64,000 nt of DNA from Lophius americanus (taxonomy: Eukaryota > Chordata > Actinopteri > Lophiiformes > Lophiidae), in NCBI GenBank assembly GCA_037951165.1, contig JBBDHG010000124.1, positions 1,365,001 through 1,429,000 of the forward strand, in the 5' to 3' direction. Shown here one piece after another: positions 56,290 through 64,000 of the stretch (position 1 is its first letter; each line of letters starts with the position of its first letter). The notes beneath the pieces are model-generated. The model saw only the letters and a program-made list of their open reading frames with translations. It was not told where the DNA came from and did no database searches. The translations under genes were made by a program, and so were the position numbers.

Positions 56290-56716
56290 CGGTACCCACC
56301 CCTTACACGGGGGCCTCCAGCTGCCCTACCAGGCTTGTTGGGATTCTCTCTGTAAAAGTCAGTGAGTAGGGAATTGTCCATAAAGAAACTCCGGGGGTTC
56401 CAGGACGATCCTCTGGACCATAACCCTCCCAGTCTACCTGGTATTGAATGCCCAACCCCGGCCACGGACATCCATGATCCAGCGGACGATGTATGCTGGA
56501 TGATTGTCAATAAATGAAGGTGGGGGAGGAGGCACAGCTGGTGGGGACAGAGGGCTGGAAGCAACAGGCTTGAGCAATGAGACATGGAACGTAGACTGAA
56601 TGTTCATGGACATAGGAAGTTTCAGTTTCACCGATGTGGGATTTAAGGGATGCTGCTGTCTCAGAAGCAGAGGGCAAATTGGACAGGGGTACAAAATCCA
56701 GGAGGAACACACACAA
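56290..56716 (-). mobile_element. Ty3/Gypsy pol 3' end with chromodomain (copy 2)
   Basis: Same TFHVSLLKPV box and RSFFMDNSLLTDFYRENPN end as copy 1, but the chromodomain core is cut by a frameshift near 56,405. Confidence 0.75.
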
Positions 56717-56734
56717 CCAATACTAAATCTCTGA

Positions 56735-57545
56735 AAACTTCTTCTTCTTTGGACTGTTCCCTTTACGTGTCACCACAGCTTCCTCTATTCTCTGCATCTT
56801 CTTCTATCACAAAATCCAACTGCATGTCCTCTCACACTACATCCAGAAACCTCCTCTTAGGTCTTCCCCTTTTTCTCCTACCTGGCCGCTCCATTTCCAG
56901 CATCCTTCTACCAGTAGATCCACTATACCTCCTCTTCACGTGTCCAATCTGTTCTTCTCAATCTGTCCTCTTTTACTTTGTCTCCTACACGTCTAACCTG
57001 GGCTGTCCCACTGATGAGCTCCCTCCTGATCCTCACCATCCTCCTCATTCCCAGAGAACATTCGAACATCTTCAGGTCTGCCACCTCTACCTCTGCATTC
57101 TGTCTTTTGCTCAGAGCCGCCATCTCTAAACCATCCAGCAGAGCTGCTGTCATCACCATCTTCTCCACCCACTCCTCCTTGCCTGCACTCACTCCTTCAC
57201 AACGTTTCCACAATTCTCATTACTCTGAACAGTTAAACCCAAACACTTAAAGTCCTGCACCTTCTCCAACTCCACTCCTTGCATCGTCACTGTTCCACCG
57301 CTTCTCTTTCAGTCACACACATTAATTCTATCTTGCTGCCACCAACCTTCTTTCCTCCACTCTCCATCACTTTCCTCCACCTCTCCGATTTCCTTCCAAG
57401 TCCCATTACAGATCACAATGTCATCCACCAACATTGTAATCCATCTCACCGGTCAGCCTGTCCATCATCATAGCAAACAAGAAGAGGCTCAGGACCAGCC
57501 CTTGATGCAGCCCCACCTCCTCCAGTGTTGGGGAGTAATGGAATA
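56735..57545 (-). mobile_element. RTE-type LINE ORF2 3' half, degenerate
   Basis: On the minus strand: GLHQGLVLSLFLFAMMMDRL (reverse transcriptase block) near 57,520, then LLDGLEMAALSKRQNAEVEV and TAQVRRVGDKVKEDRLRRTD, the region after the RT core in RTE elements. Multiple frameshifts. Confidence 0.75.
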
Positions 57546-59086
57546 CACGTATCAGCATCACGTATTTAATTTGCAAAATAAGTGTTATTGTATTACGTTA
57601 CAGTTATAATTTAATGGTAAATAGACTTTAGCTACTTTTGTCAAATGAATGAATTACTTTAAATAATTGATTCCTTATATTGCAAGTTTACCTGCCTTCA
57701 AATTACAACCAAGCCACAAACAGGTCACAAGCCAGTCCTTCTAGGGCCGGTCCCAAGCCCAGATAAATGGGGAGGCGTGAAACCTCTGCCAAATCCATAT
57801 GCGGAACACAAAACTAATTTCCAAACTGGATCGGTTGTTGCCCAGTTAAAAAAATAACCTCGATGGTAAAGTTAGCCAGCCGGGTACCAACAAATGGATG
57901 TTATATGAAAGCTTTGCTTTCATATAACTTTATGTCAAATCAGATCATTTCAGAGAGGCTCTGGACCTAAAACGACCAATGTCGTGTTTGGGTGCAGCAT
58001 AGCGGACCACGCCATGACCCGGGTGATGGAGTAAGAAAACAGTTATGACAAAAATACTGTTTTGTCATGGAAATGTAAACATGATTTCACCTTCAAAGAC
58101 GGCAAAGGAGATCGAAACGTAATTGTTCAAATGGTATCGTCAGCAACAAAGTTGCTTTCAGCATGCAAAGACTCAACTTCAGACTTTAAAGAAGCATCTT
58201 GAAGTAAGTTCATTAATTTGTTCATTCATTATCCTTAAGACACTTATCCTGTTCAGGGTTCTCTGGTTAATAGGTAGGTAGGCTAATTAGTAGGCTAACT
58301 GTCCAGTAAGCTTGGCTACCCAACTTGATACCTACCGACTCTACCTTCTTATTGAGATACTACTCGGCGACTCCGGTCATCACCTGCAAACTAGCTTTTG
58401 CAATCCATGACATGCTCAAGGCTCTGTCGGTGGTAGGACACGGTGTTTCAAATCTGGACTGAAACACCGTTTGGGATGGTCATCCTGGTTAACTATGTTG
58501 CTCAGTTCAGCAAAGCACTTTCTGAACTACTAACATTAGCTTTTTTGATTCATCACTAATGTGTTCATGTTTACTAATGCTACATAAGACACTTAGATGT
58601 TTTAAATTGCCCTGTTAGTTTTGTGTGTCTATGCTCCTATCAAAATGTGTGAAGTGATGATGTGATACCAGTTGGTAAAAATGTTTAGTATATGGTTGAT
58701 GAGGCAGGACATCCTCTGACAGGTAAACAGGTTAATGATATGAACATGATAATCTCTCCGAGTAGTTTGGACCTTAACACATGACGTTTAGACTTTTTCA
58801 TAGAATGTAAGAGTTAGAATAGCCGATTCATTCTTCATATACAGTTCAGGCCCTTCTCAGAGATCAGAGACGCCTCTTGAGGTGTCTCACGAAGCTCAGT
58901 GAAGCACAGAAAAAGTAAACTAGTGTCATAGTTAGTATAGCTACTTCATAAAATGCATGTCGGTCTAATAGTTTAAGTTAGTCAAAGACGGTTAACGCTG
59001 ACTTCTTATGTTTTGAATAGAGATTTATCCTTTCCATCATCTCAGACACAAACATAAAAATCTAACCGGAGATGGGCTTGTAATCC
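57546..59086. other. Spacer rich in short perfect hairpins, no gene
   Basis: Perfect inverted repeats occur at 57,900-57,928 (13-bp arms, loop ttt), 58,045-58,068 (9-bp arms) and 58,440-58,470 (11-bp arms). No open frame of interest. Confidence 0.7.
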
Positions 59087-59103
59087 AAGCAAAGTCCCTG
59101 GCT

Positions 59104-59965
59104 CAGGGACTTTGCTTCCTTCGCAGACTGAAACTGTTTTTTGTGGCTACCAAGATTCTTGCCACATTCTATAACGCCCTGCTATCGGGCTTAATTAGAT
59201 ACGGCATGGCTGCTTGGTACGGATCCTTAGAGTCCAGTCCATGAACAAATTGGTTAGTGGGATGGAACAGACTTCTCTGAGCAACATTTACCAAAAAGCT
59301 GTTGTCAGACAAGACACACAAGATCCTTAATAACCTTTCACACATTCTACAGCAAGAATACCAGATTTTACCATCAGGTAGATAATACAGAACACCTAAA
59401 CACAACAACCACCGGTTTAAACTGTCCATCAGGCCCACCTCAATTTTACCCCTAAACAAACAGCTCAACTCCAACTCCTAACAACAGCTTCATTGTAAAT
59501 GTCTCAGGTTCAGGTCCTGACCTCACTACCCTCTTCACTCTGGTTAAACACATGTACAATATAATGTATGAGGTACAATATTGATAGGGTAAGGTCAACA
59601 CCCTATGGTTTTTCACACATTTAACAATATCTGACTAAGCCTTCGTGTGTATCAAATGTTTCACTACTCCATGGATCTACACATATATATCTGTACTGCT
59701 TGATAGTATGCTGCTTGACCTTATACCTCTAACAAACTATTTGCACTATTAGTATCCCACATTGAGTTCTCATGTACAATATATTATGTAAAATTGTTAC
59801 ATCACTTAATTCACGTTTACTCAGTGTTTCCCTCTTCCTATTTTCTGATAATGTACTTATGTCCGCTGTAATTGCACAGTGCTGTACGACTGCACCGCTG
59901 CCCAAGGTAAATTTCCCTTTGGGGACAATAAAGTTGATCTTATATTATCTTATCTTATCTAATAA
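59104..59965 (+). mobile_element. LINE 3' end with TATCTT tail (copy 2)
   Basis: Encodes QGLCFLRRLKLFFVATKI and LATFYNALLSGLIRYGMAAW from the end of a LINE ORF2, later LPSGR...YRTPKHNNHRFKLS, and ends in GGGGACAATAAAGTTGATCT-TATATTATCTTATCTTATC. Its 5' end coincides with the right arm of a 14-bp perfect hairpin (59,087-59,117). Confidence 0.8.
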
Positions 59966-60620
59966 CAGAGAATATTTACAGAAATAGTCTTTTCTTCTCA
60001 CCATGAGCTTCATCCCCTTCTTTGTTAACAAAAATGTAGGCTACTTAATCAACTGCTTATAATGTTTATGCCTTTTCTTCAGAGGAAGTATTCCAGTGTC
60101 TTATAAAACATATTTTCATGAGAAGATGATGATCATCGTCACTTATGGCCGGTCATTCTCAATATCCTCCACTAAAACAAGAAACATGCGTACAAAGCAT
60201 CACCCAGAACAAGGCGAATACAAATAAGGGTTAACAAATACTTTTGCACTTGTGAATGCCCTTTCCCTCAAACGATAGTAAGAAACGATTGTAATCATAG
60301 GCATGTTGAAACAATGCTTCTTTGGCATGTTAACACAGGAGGGACCAAACTAATGGACATATTCCACATGGAATCACTCTTCACTGATATGCAAAAGACC
60401 ATTGGTGATTCCACTCTTCCCCTTCCCCTTCTTCAAACACAAAACAGAGACAATGTTATATAAAATATTATATATACTATATATTTTTTATTGATGCTGT
60501 ACAGGAAATTGTTCTGTCACTGCAGCTACATTCAAGTGTCAAAAGTAGGTGGCAATACAAGATTTTGTTTAATATAAATGAAGTAAATTGAATCAAAATG
60601 AAATCTGAAATGCTAGCACA

Positions 60621-60675
<55 letters not shown>
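59966..60675. other. Spacer with (TA)n at 60,622-60,672
   Basis: Continues duplicon A to about 60,276, then unrelated sequence and a TA microsatellite. No gene. Confidence 0.5.
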
Positions 60676-60677
<2 letters not shown>

Positions 60678-61020
60678 GTTAGTAAAACAATCAGTGTGAC
60701 AGTTTTGAATTTGACATCAAATAACTTTTCTACATAGATTGTTGACTGGTCTCTAGGTCTCTAGATATCTCCGGTGGTGTCCAGAGTTCTCCGGACGTCT
60801 CCGGAGGTGTCCAGGGGTCTCTAGAGGTCTCCAGTGGGTTCAAGAGGAATCTAGCGGTCTCCAGAGGTCTTTTGTGCAACTGAAGTAACCCAATTCTAAT
60901 TTTCTTTGCCTTAATGAAAGATAAATGATAAACAGTTGAGCAAAAGCCATTTGTGATCTTGCAACATGATGGAAAGATCACATCTGAATTCATGAGGCTT
61001 TTTGCAAAGATGCATGCACT
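60676..61020. repeat. Left edge of duplicon B, copy 2, with expanded ctccgg/tctcta repeats
   Basis: Matches 31,190-31,520. Between 60,750 and 60,870 a degenerate ~11-bp repeat (ggtctccagag / ggtgtccagag) is longer than in copy 1. Confidence 0.7.
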
Positions 61021-61349
61021 GTGTTGACATTAGGTCTAGATCCAGATGCAGGTCACCCTGAAACATGAATGTGAATCTTTGAGATAACCAGATCAGAACT
61101 GAGCCAAGCATTCAAACTGAACACAGATAATAAAACTTATAAATACCAAAAAAAAAGCATCCATTGGAGTAAAAACGCTGCTGACCCAGAGGAACTTTTA
61201 AATTCAACAATGGCATTTCCTCATTTCTTTGAATTGGTCTGGGTCAAACCTTGTTTTTAAACTTAAACTTGTCTTTTTTCATATTGTTTGAACCCAACTG
61301 GTATTCTTTGGATGAATTTAATTAAACCATTAAAGCAATTTCCGTAAGA
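61021..61349. other. Spacer before the BEL/Pao copy 2 integrase, no gene
   Basis: AT-rich; a ttgaacccaactgg-like phrase near 61,290 recalls the MITE-like phrases at 35,700. Nothing else recognised. Confidence 0.4.
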
Positions 61350-64000
61350 TTAAATTAGTTTCTTTAAGCAGTATGCAATTCTATTGGACCAACTTAATTG
61401 TAAGTATTCCTTGGTCCACCTTTTCCAAAACAGATCCGCCATGTATTGGACTTGCCTCCACCTCCGTCGTGCATAAATGTATATCTTTTGAAACAGACCT
61501 GGTGGTAAACATGGCTTGGTTCTGAGGAGCAGAAGGTGGTTTGGTGTTAATGCTTCCGGATCATTTGGATCTGAGGATTCCTTTGTGATGGGTCCATCAT
61601 TGAAAATTGATTCCACTTCACAAAGCACTGTGTGGAGTTCTTCTTCATCCAGACTTTGTGTTCCCAGAGTGGAAGTGAGAACCTTTCTTATAAAGCGAAT
61701 GATCCCCACACATGTTCTTCCATGATGTGATCCAGTAGGAGGGTTAAAAGTCCACCTAATTCCTGTGAATGCGAGTTTGTTATTGATCTGTTCCAAGTTC
61801 CATCCTTCAATTGCTTGTCTAAACTCACGCTCAGCACCGACAAAGTTGAAGCCATTGTCTGAACGCAACTCTTTCACATTTTCCCGTCTTGCAATGAAGC
61901 GTCTCAAAGCATTATTGAAGGAATCTGTGTGTAGCGATGACTTAACTTCAATGCTCTGATAGCCAAACACGGGAAGGTGACGCCATATCCCTTTACAAGA
62001 CTCCTCCCACGCTTGACTTCAAACGGGCCAAAGTAGTCCACTCCAACATAACTGAAGGGAAGTTCTTCTGAACAAACTCTGTCCACAGGCATGTCTTCCA
62101 TTAGCTGTTGACCTACAGCAACATGTAGTCGTCGGCAGATCACACACTTAGACAAGATCTTCCATGTGGAGACACTGGCACCAGGAATCCAGTGTCTTTG
62201 CTGTAGTCTGAATAGCACGTGATTTCTGCCACCATGGCCAACCTCTTGATTCATGTGATGGAGGATAAGATCCCTCATATGAAGGTCATTAGCGAGTTTC
62301 ACAGGATTTTTGGACTCTTCAGGCTTAGCAGCCTTACTAGGTTGTCCTCCAACTCTCAACACACCATTATCAAGTATAGGACTTAGTTTATAGATGTGGG
62401 TATTTCTCTTCACATACGCTCCCATTTAAAGACTAGGGATTTCTTCAGAGAACCTTGCTCTTTGACAGACTTGATGAATTGAAGTTCCGCATTTCTGATC
62501 TCTTCAAGTGAGAAAAAAAAAAACAGAGCTTGTCCTTGGAATTATTCACCTTGTTGAAGAGAGAATAATTCGGTTTATTTGCATCCTTCACAGGTTTTAC
62601 TGGATTTGGATAGGTCTCTTTCGTTTTCCTGAGACTCAAAAACAATTTTTTGAATCCAAGGGTCCAGCCCATCACTCTTGTCAGACGTGTCCAAGATTAG
62701 CTGCGCTTTATAAGTTGTAAAATTGAAATATATTCTTCTAGTGCAAAATAAACCTTGATAGCAGCTGAAACTTTCACCTCAGGGTCTCCAATTTCTTGCA
62801 ACTTGTCAGGGTTAACTGGCCAGCCATCCTCTGTTTACATGATAAATGAGGGACCAAAAGTCCATATTACGTGCTTTAGGAGTAGCTCTGCCCTCGTACC
62901 TCTAGAGGAGAGAAATTGCAACGGATCCACATCTTCCTCTGGCACTTGAACTAAATCAGGGCCTTGCAGAAGTTGTGCATTGAGAGAACTGCCTTAGAAT
63001 GATGCTACACAATCAAAGACCACTCAGATCTTTCTTTTCTTGGGATGGTATACCCCGTGGTGTGGGATGTACCAAACCTTGCCATCACTACGCTCCACCT
63101 CAGTTGCAGTCACTCTTTCTGCATATCCATTTGATATGAGGTTTTTCATGAAAGTGGTGAAGTCCTTGTGGAATGATAAGTCTCTGCTAAACCTCCTCTT
63201 CAGGTTTAATAATAATAATAATTTTGCGCTTATTAGGCATGCTCAATTTCTTGTTCTTCAGAGATAAAGCACTGTAATAATGAACATCCACGAGTTCCGT
63301 AGTCCTTTCAGCCATTTCCAGGAACCTACAGTCCTCTCTCGACAGTCGTGGCTGTTCATCCTGACCACATTCAGGGAAGTCTGTCATGAATTGTTGTTTC
63401 CAGAGTTCATCTAGGTGGAAAGAAGATATTCTATTCCTGGTGATTGCAGACTGATGCACAAGACTATAACCATATTCTACTGGTCTATATTCAGTATATT
63501 CCCAGTGGTCCATTTACAGTCTAACCAAGCACCGTTTTGATGGCATAAGGACCTTCATCCATGCTCCGGATGACTTCCAGCGGTTCAAAAGCTCTGGGCA
63601 GATTGATTCCAATCAAAAGCTCAATGTCTGCGTCTATCTCTAGCAGATGGACATGCTTCAAATGAGCCAATTGTATTAGGTCTTGCTGGTGTGGGATGTT
63701 ACTTCTATTAACAGACATCTTACGTTGTGTGAAGAGGTCTGGCAACTCAATATAGCAGTCACTGTCCAAACAAGCAATTTCCAAATCATGTCTAATGTGA
63801 ATGTCTACAACTTTCTCCTGTCCCATGGAGCACAAAATAATTCTAGTATTTCTCCCTGAGAGGTTCAGTCTGTCCATCAGACCCCTTGCACAGAACTATG
63901 CTGAGCTCCCTGGCTCTAAATTGCATATGTTTCCACTGTTCTCTGACATTTCTTGGATTTGACTTTCACTGGTACAAGGGCAAGCTTACAGTCATGTTCA
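61350..64000 (-). mobile_element. BEL/Pao retrotransposon remnant, copy 2 (protease, RT start, integrase)
   Basis: Minus-strand order: protease-like region (63,970-63,521, LLIGINLPRAFEPLEVI); start of pol (63,513 to ~62,960, ISSFHLDELWKQQF; TAA after the CGASF-like position as in copy 1); short linker; integrase zinc finger and core (62,425-61,350: LHHMNQEVGHGGRN ... CVICRRLHVAVGQQL ... VGVDYFGPFEVKRG ... ELRSDNGFNFVGAE ... RRRWRQVQYMADLFW). The reverse transcriptase core and RNase H are missing near 62,850-62,950. It runs off the window end, so gag lies outside. Confidence 0.85.

Larger units (their letters stand above)
55735..60276. repeat. Duplicon A, copy 2
   Basis: Paralogue of 18,915-21,975. 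The stretch 55,735-56,290 has no gene. Contains a longer RTE piece and no ITIM exon. Confidence 0.75.

Noticed and set aside
57421..57609. Plus-strand frames at 56,650-57,609 that look Ser/Pro/His rich
   Set aside because: They are the antisense of the RTE-type LINE ORF2, whose minus-strand reading has clear reverse transcriptase motifs.
60730..60993. 87-codon minus-strand frame with repeated ETSxxPWTPPETS
   Set aside because: It is the translation of a degenerate ~11-bp repeat at the edge of duplicon B.
1..64000. CRISPR arrays, bacterial operons, ribosome binding sites, tRNA or rRNA genes
   Set aside because: The sequence is clearly eukaryotic; repeats found are dispersed or tandem without spacer structure, and no cloverleaf or rRNA block was recognised by eye.

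Overview
The window looks like nuclear DNA of a ray-finned (teleost) fish. The genes are split into short exons with GT/AG borders. The Ig-domain exons resemble the teleost CD22-like/sialoadhesin-like receptor family. Repeat load is very high and typical of fish: BEL/Pao, chromodomain Gypsy, several LINE clades, Tc1, piggyBac-like and AT-rich palindromic elements, plus (TA)n and (GT)n tracts. The species cannot be named from sequence alone. All family names here come from recognising motifs by eye; no search was run.

The backbone is three tandem copies, all on the minus strand, of one immunoglobulin-superfamily receptor gene. Unit 1 spans about 1-10,800, unit 2 about 22,780-30,960 and unit 3 about 41,094-51,800. 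Units 1 and 3 share a flank of about 3 kb that unit 2 lacks. The ancestral exon order appears to be signal peptide, D1 (V-like), D2, D3, D4 (V-like), D5 plus transmembrane segment, then cytoplasmic tail. All Ig exons are symmetrical phase 1-1. Unit 2 (30,456 to 20,265; 502 codons) has lost D2 and ends in a distant exon with three ITIM-type tyrosine motifs. Unit 3 (51,297 to 44,158; 410 codons) has lost D1 through a deletion of about 1.5 kb but stays in frame. It has a stunted tail and an arginine inside its membrane segment. Unit 1 keeps all five domains but carries a nonsense codon in D5 and has lost the D4 splice donor. The set reads as an inhibitory/possibly activating paired-receptor cluster in flux.

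Between units 1 and 2 lies the most unusual object: a 7,214-bp DNA transposon (11,276-18,489) with long terminal inverted repeats and a 6-bp target duplication, inserted inside a LINE open reading frame. It carries two convergent, now broken, multi-exon genes. One is an integrase-type DDE transposase on the plus strand. The other is a HECT-type E3 ubiquitin ligase-like gene on the minus strand. The inverted repeat contains the first coding segment of both genes, so both proteins begin with the same zinc-ribbon peptide.

The rest is repeat-rich spacer. A duplicon of Gypsy 3' end, RTE piece and LINE 3' end occurs at 18.9-22.0 kb and again at 55.7-60.3 kb. A BEL/Pao remnant occurs at 31.2-34.0 kb and again at 60.7-64.0 kb. 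In the second location the two flanks lie almost next to each other, with no receptor unit between them. A decayed C2H2/transposon-derived gene lies at 38.6-39.85 kb. A tandemly duplicated 0.7-kb block at 52.8-55.1 kb surrounds a Tc1 fragment, and a perfect 28-bp hairpin lies at 55.5 kb.
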